Assembly: GCA_024691015.1 (NCBI GenBank)
Contig: JAILOD010000093.1
Coordinates: forward strand, 1-43,403
Reading direction: 5' to 3'
From: Lachnospiraceae bacterium
GTDB taxonomy: Bacteria; Bacillota; Clostridia; Lachnospirales; Lachnospiraceae
Length of the DNA: 43,403 nucleotides
Shown: positions 34,480 through 42,480 of the stretch, in pieces
Layout: the number at the start of each line of letters is the position of its first letter
Position numbering within the stretch: position 1 is the stretch's first letter
Notes under the pieces: generated by a model
Told to the model about the DNA's origin: nothing
The model's input: the letters and a program-made list of their open reading frames with translations, nothing else
The model's database searches: none
Program-made: the position numbers and the translations under genes

Positions 34480-37400
34480 TTATCTACTGTTTTTCAAAAA
34501 CAGCTGAAGCTCTTTAACAACCTCTGCATAAAGCTTCATCATATGGCCGTAGCCCTTATGTATTTTTTCTTCATCCTCAGCCTTTCCGGCCTTTTCCATC
34601 TCATATGCCAGATCCGCAAGCTCATTTAGGCCCAGGGTCCTCGAAGAACTCTTCAGTGCATGTGCTTCAACCGAGAAATCCTTCCAATTCCTGTTCTTAT
34701 AATGCGTTTTCAGCATTTCGGTTTTTTCCGGAGCATCCTCTGTATACACCTCTGCGATAGTCACCACAAATTCCTTGTCACCGCCGCAATATGTCATGGC
34801 ATCTTCCATGTTCATATGCACGGGAACGTAGTTTACGTTCTCTTCAGCTGTTTCTTTATCAGACTCTGTTTTTTTGATATCTTCAGCCTTATTATCCCCG
34901 GAACTCAGCTTGTCCTCCGGAAGGAATTTATTCAGAACCGTTTCCAGATCCTTGCCCGTTACGGGCTTTGAAAGATAATCCGAAAATCCTGCTTCTATAT
35001 ATTTTTCCCGCATACCGGATATTGCATTTGCTGTAAGCGCTATTACCGGAGTATCGTTACAAAGATGTTTGTGATTCCTTATACGTTCCAGTGTCTCCAT
35101 TCCATCCATCTCGGGCATCATATGATCCAGAAGGATAACATCATAGTGCTTCAAGGTGATCTTATCCAGACATTCAGAACCGCTGTGGGCAGTATCGATC
35201 TGAATTCCGGTTGTCTTAAGCAGACCCTTTACCACTTCCAGATTCAGGTTATTATCATCCACGACCAGAATGACGGCATCTTGCGCACTAAATACAGGCT
35301 CATATTTTATATTCTTTTCAACCGGTTTTGATTCGGTAACTATATGTCCTATTGGCTTTGATTCAACTATCTTCTGTTTAAGGGTAAATGAGAAGGTTGA
35401 TCCCTGTCCGTATTTACTCTCCACCTGAACATCACTTCCCATAAGGATCAACAGCTGCCTGGTAATATTGAGTCCCAGTCCGGTTCCCTGTATATGGGCG
35501 TTCCTTCTCTCATCCAGCCTCTCAAAGCTTGTGAATATCTTATCCAGATCTCCTTCCCTGATACCCATTCCCGTATCGGTCACCTTATAGGTGATAAAGG
35601 CTTCATCTCCGTCCACATGGTTAATATGTACCGAGAAGGTGATCGTTCCTTCGTCGGTATACTTCACCGCATTGCTTAGGATGTTTAACAGCACCTGAGA
35701 TATCCTGACATCATCGCCGAAAAGTACGGAAGGTATATCTTCGCCGAAATCGGTTATAAAATCCAGATCCTTTGCCTCGGCATTGACATGCGTCATCTTG
35801 CAGACTTCCTTCAACAGCCTTTCAACCCCGTAGTCTCTTTCAACAATATTCATACGTCCGGATTCAATTTTGGAAATATCCAGAATGTCATTTATGATGG
35901 ATAGCAAAGAAACACTCGCATTATGAATATCGTTGGCATAGCCTCGTACCTCATCACTCACGTCTTCCCTTAAGATCAGCTCATCCATACCCATAATGGT
36001 ATTAATAGGTGTTCTTATCTCGTGCGACATGTTGGCAAGAAATCTGCTCTTGGCCTGGTTTGCCTTATCCGCATCCTCCTTGGCATCCCTTATCTGGTCA
36101 TACTGATCCCTGATCACGGAAATGCTTCCGTATTTTGCTATCAGCCAGGTAAAGCTGAATACCGCAAGAACAAGTACAAAGAACATATATGCCTTAAAGT
36201 AAAACTGTTCATATAAATGCGCTTCTTTTGTTATGGGAACAATAAGATCCCTTATCATCCTGTTTGTGGCCGCATCGATGATCTGTAAATGAAAGTTATA
36301 GCTGCCGGTCGGAATATTGGTATATGTAACGCTGTCACACTCGCTCTGCAGCATGGTTACACCCTCATCATCAAAGCCTTCCAGATACATGTGTACGATC
36401 GGATCCGTAAGTGTATAGTTTAAGATCGCCGGCTCTATCTCGACTCTTCTGGCATTTATCGGCAGAAGATAATTACCGTCACGGCTTACAGGCACAAGAT
36501 CCTCCCCATCAGCCGTTATCCGGTAGATCATAACATTGTAGTCGTTCTGTATTCTGTCATAATCGTTCAGGGATATTCTTCTTACCCCGTTCGCAAGACA
36601 TATGTAGAGATTTCTCCCCGCGTCCTTATAATCCCAGGAATTTGAATTGTGATTGCCGTCCAGACCGTCCTGCCTGTTTAATAATCTCCAGCCGTAATCT
36701 TCATTTTTTATAAGCTCCCGAATGTTTACGATATAGATTCCGGCACTGGACATTATCCAGGCCTCTTCACCGTTTATGCTGATGTCATAATTATTGCTGT
36801 AGGGAAACTTGTCCAGTTTTATTATGGTATTATTCTTTTCGTAGAATAATGCCGAACTTGTAACATAGAAAAATCCGCTGTCATAGGGTACTATTCTCAT
36901 AACCACAAGCGATTTGAGCCCGTCATCCTCATCTATGACATCAACCACCTTATCATCCTTTATGACATAAACTCCGCCTCCGTCACTTCCGGCCATTATG
37001 GTCCCATCCTTCTTCTGGTAGAGAGATAAGATCTGCGGCATTGTAATCCCTTCATTTTCCCCGAGTGTTTTTTCAACTCTCTCGTTTTTTATAAAGGTAA
37101 GTCCGGTTGTACTTGCCAGTAGAATTCTTCCGTCCGAAAGCTCGATAGCGGACCTGAAGCGGTTTCCAAGGGTCTGGTCTTCACTTTCCGTATAGGTCGT
37201 TATCGCATCATCCGCAGAAACATGTACCTCACCCATTCCGTTATAGGTGGATATCCAAAGACCGTTGTTACTGTCCTTTAATATATGCCTGATCCTTTCT
37301 CCGGCCAGCGCTCTGGTAAGACGGTTTCTTACCTCATAATATTTTTCACTGTTAACAATATACAGACCGTCATCCGTGCCGATATACAAAAGCCCTTCTC

Positions 37401-39099
37401 TCTCGGCTACAACATTTACAACATGTTCCTTTATCCCCGCCTTCGTGAAAATATCCACGAAAGGATTCTTCGACATTTTACATACACCCAGCTTACTCGA
37501 TGTGATCCAGATATTCCCCTGTTTATCTCTGATCATATCCGAAATAGAACTGTCAAAGCCCGCGGTTTCCACCTTCCGGTAATTACCCTCGTTATCCAGG
37601 ATTCCTATTCCTTTATCTGCGCATACGAATATCTTTTCACTCAGATTATCTGCTTTCATTGTGTTTACGGCACCTATATTCTCATCATCGGTGTCGTTAA
37701 GCACTACCAGATTACTGCCTACAAGCTTTACTCTTCTTATGATGTGTTTCGATGTACCTATAAGAAATTCGCCGTTATATCCCTCACTGATGGATGTATA
37801 TTCCCTGTCATCCATATCAAATGCTTCTTTATATATCACTCTGCCGTGGCGCATAAAAAACACAATACCGTTATTTGTAACACCGGCAACGGTATCGGTA
37901 GCTTTTGAATAAATGAGCGATTTAACCACACTTATATCGGCAAGGGACGAGAACACGGTCACCTTACCGGTTACGGGAGATATCATCGCCATATCCGTAG
38001 CGGTTCCGACATAAATATTATGATCTTTATCCTCCGCGATACAGCGTACCGAATTTGAAGGAAGACCGCGTTCCACGTCATAACAGCTTACCTCACCCGT
38101 CGGCATCTCATAACAAAAAATCCCTCCGTCGTTGGTTGCGATCCACATATTTCCCTGCGAATCCGAATACAGGTCCTTGACATTCTTTATCCGGTTATCA
38201 ATGTGTTCTTCCTCAAACTCTTTCCCGTCAAAACGATAAAGCCCGGAATAGCTTCCGACCCATATATATTCATCAGAGGTCTGTTCTACAACATTTATCT
38301 CCTCACAATTCATGCCTGTTTCGGAATTGTATATAACCCGGTTATATTCCGAATTGAGATCCTCTTTCTCATAAATATTCAACTTGTCATCGGATGCCGC
38401 ATATACCGGATGCACCAGCGAAAACAGAATGGCTGCAGTCAGCAGAGGGATGAAAAAAGCATAATAGGAATTGATACTGTCATCTTCCTTTTTCTCTTCC
38501 TTCTTTTTCTCCTCTACATCCTCCTTTGCAAAAAGACCGCCCATTTCATGGGACTTTCTGATAATAAATATGATTCCGGAGGCTAAGAACATCACAAGGA
38601 CCTTATCCGGAAAATCCACGAACAACTCGGCAAAAAATGCACTGATCCCTTTGCCCGCTCCGGTATTGGAGAGCATGTCAAACATTGCGTCTCCCCACAT
38701 ATTTCCCGTGCGGCCGTCCATGAAAACATAATTTACGGGTATTGACAGAACCGTAGAAACTATACAGGAAACTATGGAAGTTCCGACTATGGAAAAAACA
38801 TCATATTTTCTGGGATATACATAACTGACAACAAATGCCACGCCTACTCCGGCAATGGAACAGAATACATAATGGACCCCGATGGGTATCTGCAAAACTC
38901 CGGAAATGATCGCAACCAATGAGCCCGCAAGAGGTCCTAAGATACAGGAAGATACAACGGTACCTGTGCTATCCAGCCAAAAAGGCATATTGAGAGCAAT
39001 GCTCACAAATTTCCCGACAAGATTTATGACCACGCAAAAGACTATATATAATAAACTTTCTACATTTAACGTAAATTTTAATTTATCTGTAAACTTCAT
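34480..39099 (-). CDS. Hybrid sensor histidine kinase with ECF-S-like membrane domain, beta-propellers, receiver and Hpt
   Basis: A protein of 1539 residues. Residues 1-185 hold about five to six helices with NMPFWLDSTGTVVSSCILGPLAGS, resembling substrate-binding S components of ECF vitamin transporters. After a charged linker and a helix (213-232) there are two-component-regulator propeller repeats (about 245-850; for example GNMWIATNDGGIFCY, NGLWISTYNGMG). A Y_Y_Y domain (about 880-955) and a helix (966-988) follow. The HisKA part has SHEIRTP (His1026), the ATPase GTGLGLNIT, the receiver ILLDHMMPEMDG (Asp1325), and the Hpt part AHALKSSSRT (His1480). There is no DNA-binding domain, so an unlinked response regulator would be needed. 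It has its own promoter and starts the minus-strand gene run. Confidence 0.9.
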   Translation of the reverse strand: MKFTDKLKFTLNVESLLYIVFCVVINLVGKFVSIALNMPFWLDSTGTVVSSCILGPLAGSLVAIISGVLQIPIGVHYVFCSIAGVGVAFVVSYVYPRKYDVFSIVGTSIVSCIVSTVLSIPVNYVFMDGRTGNMWGDAMFDMLSNTGAGKGISAFFAELFVDFPDKVLVMFLASGIIFIIRKSHEMGGLFAKEDVEEKKKEEKKEDDSINSYYAFFIPLLTAAILFSLVHPVYAASDDKLNIYEKEDLNSEYNRVIYNSETGMNCEEINVVEQTSDEYIWVGSYSGLYRFDGKEFEEEHIDNRIKNVKDLYSDSQGNMWIATNDGGIFCYEMPTGEVSCYDVERGLPSNSVRCIAEDKDHNIYVGTATDMAMISPVTGKVTVFSSLADISVVKSLIYSKATDTVAGVTNNGIVFFMRHGRVIYKEAFDMDDREYTSISEGYNGEFLIGTSKHIIRRVKLVGSNLVVLNDTDDENIGAVNTMKADNLSEKIFVCADKGIGILDNEGNYRKVETAGFDSSISDMIRDKQGNIWITSSKLGVCKMSKNPFVDIFTKAGIKEHVVNVVAEREGLLYIGTDDGLYIVNSEKYYEVRNRLTRALAGERIRHILKDSNNGLWISTYNGMGEVHVSADDAITTYTESEDQTLGNRFRSAIELSDGRILLASTTGLTFIKNERVEKTLGENEGITMPQILSLYQKKDGTIMAGSDGGGVYVIKDDKVVDVIDEDDGLKSLVVMRIVPYDSGFFYVTSSALFYEKNNTIIKLDKFPYSNNYDISINGEEAWIMSSAGIYIVNIRELIKNEDYGWRLLNRQDGLDGNHNSNSWDYKDAGRNLYICLANGVRRISLNDYDRIQNDYNVMIYRITADGEDLVPVSRDGNYLLPINARRVEIEPAILNYTLTDPIVHMYLEGFDDEGVTMLQSECDSVTYTNIPTGSYNFHLQIIDAATNRMIRDLIVPITKEAHLYEQFYFKAYMFFVLVLAVFSFTWLIAKYGSISVIRDQYDQIRDAKEDADKANQAKSRFLANMSHEIRTPINTIMGMDELILREDVSDEVRGYANDIHNASVSLLSIINDILDISKIESGRMNIVERDYGVERLLKEVCKMTHVNAEAKDLDFITDFGEDIPSVLFGDDVRISQVLLNILSNAVKYTDEGTITFSVHINHVDGDEAFITYKVTDTGMGIREGDLDKIFTSFERLDERRNAHIQGTGLGLNITRQLLILMGSDVQVESKYGQGSTFSFTLKQKIVESKPIGHIVTESKPVEKNIKYEPVFSAQDAVILVVDDNNLNLEVVKGLLKTTGIQIDTAHSGSECLDKITLKHYDVILLDHMMPEMDGMETLERIRNHKHLCNDTPVIALTANAISGMREKYIEAGFSDYLSKPVTGKDLETVLNKFLPEDKLSSGDNKAEDIKKTESDKETAEENVNYVPVHMNMEDAMTYCGGDKEFVVTIAEVYTEDAPEKTEMLKTHYKNRNWKDFSVEAHALKSSSRTLGLNELADLAYEMEKAGKAEDEEKIHKGYGHMMKLYAEVVKELQLFLKNSR

Positions 39100-39135
39100 T
39101 CTTAACCTCTGTTTTATACTGGAAAAACAATTTTT

Positions 39136-39164
39136 ATAATAACATAATTTTACTGATTTTGATA
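39136..39164 (-). promoter_or_regulatory. Probable promoter of the hybrid kinase operon
   Basis: The minus strand has TGTTATTAT, an extended -10 (core 39136-39141), with a weak -35 TATCAA 17 bases upstream (39159-39164). A short leader leads to AGAGG before the ATG at 39099. The rest of the roughly 200-base space up to the tRNA terminator shows no other feature. Confidence 0.45.
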
Positions 39165-39270
39165 TATGCCGCAGAGGTTATATTGTTACAATTCAGCAGT
39201 CAGCCGGGCCAATAAATTGCAACGTTATATTTCATTTCCATTCCCGGGCAGGAAAGTCGACATCGTGTAT

Positions 39271-39303
39271 AAAAAAATCCCGACCGTTAAACGATCGGGA
39301 TTT
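39271..39303 (-). terminator. Rho-independent terminator of the tRNA-Arg gene
   Basis: On the minus strand, arms AAATCCCGATCG and CGGTCGGGATTT (one G-U pair) enclose a five-base loop, followed by TTTT. It begins four bases after the tRNA 3' end, so it ends the tRNA transcript and any read-through from the transporter operon. Confidence 0.92.
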
Positions 39304-39306
39304 GCC

Positions 39307-39380
39307 TGCGTGAGACAAGATTCGAACTCGCGACCTTCTGGTCCGTAGCCAGACGCTCTATCCAGCTGAGCTACTCACGC
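39307..39380 (-). tRNA. tRNA-Arg (anticodon ACG)
   Basis: The 74-base cloverleaf has a seven-pair acceptor stem (GCGTGAG with CTCACGC), a D-arm (GCTC/GAGC), an anticodon stem TCTGG/CCAGA with loop CTACGGA, a T-arm with TTCGAAT and discriminator A. The anticodon ACG (inosine after modification) reads CGU, CGC and CGA. The CCA end is not encoded. It has its own promoter and terminator. Confidence 0.97.
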
Positions 39381-39396
39381 ATTTTCAGCAAATGAT

Positions 39397-39425
39397 ATCT
39401 TACACAAAATATGCTTTATTGTCAA
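39397..39425 (-). promoter_or_regulatory. Strong promoter of tRNA-Arg
   Basis: A consensus -35 TTGACA (39420-39425) and -10 TAAGAT (39397-39402) stand 17 bases apart on the minus strand, about 16 bases before the tRNA 5' end. It starts just four bases past the stop codon of the GNAT gene. Confidence 0.88.
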
Positions 39426-39428
39426 GGT

Positions 39429-40217
39429 TTATCGGTCGGATTTCTTTTTTATGAATAGCTCGCTCCACGCCGGAACGTATCCTGCCGACAATGCAGTCCT
39501 TTTTGAAATGATATTTCCTATGTTTGTGCCATAATAGGGAAGCTCCCCGTTCTTAAGAAGCATTACCGTAAGCCGCTGGACAAGCTCCGCCCCCAGCCCA
39601 AGATTTCGAAAGGACGGCAGAACATCGACACCTATCTGCCACAGAACACGTCCTTCTTTATACGCACCGGCCACTCCGCAGACCTCCCCCTGAGGAGAAA
39701 GAAGCGCCATCCCCTTCTTGGGTTTTTCATAATCGCCTTCCACAAGAGCGTGCGGAAATCTGTCTTCGTTTTTTATCTTTTTAAACAGAATTCCGTCCAG
39801 TTCTCTGAAATCATACCCTTCACCGTCGTCCTCGGTATATCTGAATTCAGGCGCTATATGCCCGTCCTCATCCATAAAAATATAAATGTCGGGCGTAAAA
39901 CATTCCTGTATCTCCGCGATCACATATCCGTCATCTTCAAGAATTTTTTCAAGCTCTTTTATATTCGGGTACTTAAACATCAGCTCGGGTTTTCTGTTGC
40001 CGTATAATTCCCTGATACGATCAAGACTTTCACTCCCGGCACAGATATAAGCATCATCACCGTACACTATGAACTTGTACTCTTCGGCTATTCCCTTGTA
40101 TCTGCGAGCGTCCGACGAGAAATTGCCCGCTTGTGCAATATGTACCGGAAATTCCTCTCCGGAAGGAACACAGGTATCGATTTCAAATTGTCTTCTTAAT
40201 ATCTCATCTATATCCAT
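39429..40217 (-). CDS. GNAT family N-acetyltransferase
   Basis: A protein of 262 residues. The C-terminal third carries the acetyl-CoA binding motif A: WQIGVDVLPSFRNLGLGAEL, with the RNLGLGAE loop at 204-211, followed by YYGTNIGNIISKRTALSAGY. The long N-terminal part (1-130) has no clear family match and may be a divergent second GNAT-like half. The acceptor is unknown. It follows the sugar-binding protein gene by one base and is the last gene of the transporter operon; this may be shared expression only. Confidence 0.82.
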   Translation of the reverse strand: MDIDEILRRQFEIDTCVPSGEEFPVHIAQAGNFSSDARRYKGIAEEYKFIVYGDDAYICAGSESLDRIRELYGNRKPELMFKYPNIKELEKILEDDGYVIAEIQECFTPDIYIFMDEDGHIAPEFRYTEDDGEGYDFRELDGILFKKIKNEDRFPHALVEGDYEKPKKGMALLSPQGEVCGVAGAYKEGRVLWQIGVDVLPSFRNLGLGAELVQRLTVMLLKNGELPYYGTNIGNIISKRTALSAGYVPAWSELFIKKKSDR

Positions 40218-40218
40218 C

Positions 40219-41355
40219 TTAATACATCCTTCCGTCGATAAGCTCCTCTGTAAGCAAAGTAACGCTCTGCGTCAGCGATTCGATCCTCACCTCGGTTATG
40301 GATTTATGCGCCGAAAACATGGTTTCCTCGATATACTGATCATGCGGAACAACCTTACCGTTATTCAGGTCCATAACAATCTGCGTAAGCTTCGGTCCGT
40401 AATCGGGATTACATTCCACATTTAACGCTATTTTCCCGTCAAGCGTTTTTAACAGACCCGATCTTGTGGCATCAAAGGAAATTACCATTATCTCTCCGCC
40501 TCTGATATTTTTACCGGCCGTTTTTCCCGCCGCCTCGATGGCCTCTATTGCACCGAAGGCCTCGTTATCGTTCTCGCAATATACAACATTTATAGAATCG
40601 CCATAGGTTCTGAGCATCTGCTCCATTACTTCTTTTCCCTTGGCCTGTGTAAATTCTCCGGATTTACTGCTAATTATCTTCCAGTTTGAATTTTTCCTGC
40701 AGGCTTCCTCAAGTGCTGCCGTTCTGCCAAGCTGTGCCGAAGAATCATAAGTCCCCTGAATATGAGCAATATTAACACGTCCCTTTATGTTCTTTTCATC
40801 CAGAAAAGTCTTAAGCCAGGCACAGGCTCTGTCCCCTTCCATCCTGAAATCCGAACCGATCCAGGCAGTATAAAGACTTCTGTCAGAAACCGAAACATTT
40901 CTGTCAACGATTATGACAGGTATCCCGGCTTCCTGTGCCTCCTCAAGCGTATTGTCCCAGCCGTATTCGGTTATGGGATCGATTATGATATAATCCACAT
41001 TCTGGTCGATGAATTCTCTGACCGCCTTTATCTGGTTTTCCTGTTTCTGCTGTGCATTGTCATATATAAGATTATAGCCGTATTTGGTCGAAAAAGCATT
41101 GGTTACGGATTTATTTGCCGCAAGTCTCCAGTCCGATTCTTCTCCAACCTGTGAAAATCCGATAGTCAGTTCATTTCCGTGGTTTACGGCGATACCGGCC
41201 TGTTCGGCCTGCTCCTCCGTCTTTTTGTCGGATTTATGCGCGGATGCTTCTTTTTTTATACTCTGCCTGACAGACGTAACCCGCCCGCAGGAAGAAAGGA
41301 CAAAACATAACAATATCGCCATCAGAATAAACAAAACCGTTTTCTTTTTAGTCAC
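40219..41355 (-). CDS. YtfQ-like sugar-binding lipoprotein of an ABC transporter
   Basis: Periplasmic-binding-protein type 1 lipoprotein that would capture a sugar outside the membrane for the YtfT/YjfF-like permeases. The chosen start is GTG at 41355, with AGGAGG seven bases upstream. It gives 378 residues with a clean signal peptide and lipobox LSSC (Cys23); an in-frame ATG at 41439 has no ribosome binding site and would spoil the signal. The mature start ELTIGFSQVGEESDWRLA closely resembles YtfQ of E. coli, which binds galactofuranose, and YIIIDPITEYGWDNTL and VIIVDRNV are typical. The exact sugar is not provable here. The binding-protein gene lies after the permeases and behind an intercistronic hairpin. 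Confidence 0.9.
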   Translation of the reverse strand: MTKKKTVLFILMAILLCFVLSSCGRVTSVRQSIKKEASAHKSDKKTEEQAEQAGIAVNHGNELTIGFSQVGEESDWRLAANKSVTNAFSTKYGYNLIYDNAQQKQENQIKAVREFIDQNVDYIIIDPITEYGWDNTLEEAQEAGIPVIIVDRNVSVSDRSLYTAWIGSDFRMEGDRACAWLKTFLDEKNIKGRVNIAHIQGTYDSSAQLGRTAALEEACRKNSNWKIISSKSGEFTQAKGKEVMEQMLRTYGDSINVVYCENDNEAFGAIEAIEAAGKTAGKNIRGGEIMVISFDATRSGLLKTLDGKIALNVECNPDYGPKLTQIVMDLNNGKVVPHDQYIEETMFSAHKSITEVRIESLTQSVTLLTEELIDGRMY

Positions 41356-41399
41356 ATCCGCACCTCCTTTCGCTGATCTTTTCTCCATAGTCGAAAGCA

Positions 41400-41429
41400 G
41401 GACGGCACCGGCTATAGCCGATGTCGTCC
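41400..41429 (-). other. Intercistronic hairpin between permease and binding-protein genes
   Basis: Fourteen-base arms (GGACGACATCGGCT and AGCCGGTGCCGTCC on the minus strand), with one A-C mismatch and one G-U pair, meet at a two-base centre. No T-run follows, so it is not a standard terminator. It stands about 45 bases before the GTG of the binding protein. It may stabilise or process the mRNA, letting the binding protein be made in excess. Confidence 0.7.
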
Positions 41430-41460
41430 CCTCCCTCATATTAGATCAGATCTTTATAAA

Positions 41461-42480
41461 TTACTTATTCTTTGCTCTTGCAGCTGCAAAAATACTCTGA
41501 ATAACTATAAACAGGAATAACAGAGCCGCCGTTAAGATATTGGGCCAGGAGCTTGCAAGCTTACCGTTTGTCTTAACTATGGATGAAATGGTACCGTTTA
41601 TAAGAACACCGAAAAAGGTACCGATAACATTTCCTACACCACCTGTCAGCAGCGTTCCACCGATAACGGCCGACGAGATCGCATCCATTTCAAAGACCAA
41701 TGCCTGCTGAACGGAGCCGCTCATTGTATTAAGACAGAAGCATATACCGCCTATGGAAGTAAGTACAGATGAAAGCACATATGCAAGCATCTTTGTTTTC
41801 TTAACGTTAAGTCCCATCATTATAGCAGATTGCTCGCTGCCGCCGATAGCATAAAGCGCACGGCCGAACTTTGTATAGCGGAGCATAAGGAAGATTATAA
41901 GAAGCACCAGAAGAGCGATTATAACCTCTATTCTTAAGAAGGGTGCCATATATTTTCCCTTATTGTTTGTATATCCTCCAAAGGGAAGCTTGATCTTTAA
42001 ATTAGCCCACGCATAGAACATTGCGTTCATATCCTGAGTGATCGAAACCTGCTTTGAGCAGATAACGGCAGTCATACCTCTTCCGAAGAACATTCCTGCC
42101 ATTGTTACTATGAAAGGCTGAATGTTTAAGTATCCGATAAGGAAGCCCTGAACCAGACCGAAAACGATACCTGTAAGGATGACCAGAAGACACATGGGAA
42201 CCGCGCCGATACCCTTCTCCATACCAACCGCAAGCATCATACAGTCCATAGCTACCAGTGAACCAACCGAAATATCGATACCTGCCGTAAGCATTACAAC
42301 CGTAAGTCCGCAGGCAACGCAGATAAGTCCGGCATTGGTGATAAGAATGTTCAAAAATGTCTGTAAGTGTGTAAAACCTTTTGCATTGTATGCAATACAG
42401 CCTCCTGCGTAAAGAACAAAGAACAGAGCTATTGTTATCAGAAGGAGCACTGTGTTTGAATTCATCTTCTTTGATTTCAT
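41461..42480 (-). CDS. Sugar ABC transporter permease, YjfF-like
   Basis: Integral membrane permease of the RbsC/YjfF family, 339 residues, with about eight to ten membrane helices. Signatures are GLTVVMLTAGIDISVGSLVAM, NIQPFIVTMAGMFFGRGM, TKFGRALYAIGGSEQSAIMMGLNV (the coupling region facing the ATPase) and SAVIGGTLLTGGVGNVIGTFFG. It forms a heterodimer with the YtfT-like permease of the upstream gene. Its ATG overlaps the stop of that gene by four bases (ATGA), so translation is likely coupled. A gap of about 105 bases with a hairpin follows. Confidence 0.92.
   Translation of the reverse strand: MKSKKMNSNTVLLLITIALFFVLYAGGCIAYNAKGFTHLQTFLNILITNAGLICVACGLTVVMLTAGIDISVGSLVAMDCMMLAVGMEKGIGAVPMCLLVILTGIVFGLVQGFLIGYLNIQPFIVTMAGMFFGRGMTAVICSKQVSITQDMNAMFYAWANLKIKLPFGGYTNNKGKYMAPFLRIEVIIALLVLLIIFLMLRYTKFGRALYAIGGSEQSAIMMGLNVKKTKMLAYVLSSVLTSIGGICFCLNTMSGSVQQALVFEMDAISSAVIGGTLLTGGVGNVIGTFFGVLINGTISSIVKTNGKLASSWPNILTAALLFLFIVIQSIFAAARAKNK

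Noticed and set aside
37285-37908. Plus-strand open frame of 207 codons
   Set aside because: Antisense to the propeller region of the hybrid kinase; no recognisable domain.
41356-41439. N-terminal extension of the sugar-binding protein from an in-frame ATG at 41439
   Set aside because: No ribosome binding site. It spans the hairpin and would place 28 residues before a clean lipoprotein signal peptide. The GTG at 41355 has an ideal AGGAGG.
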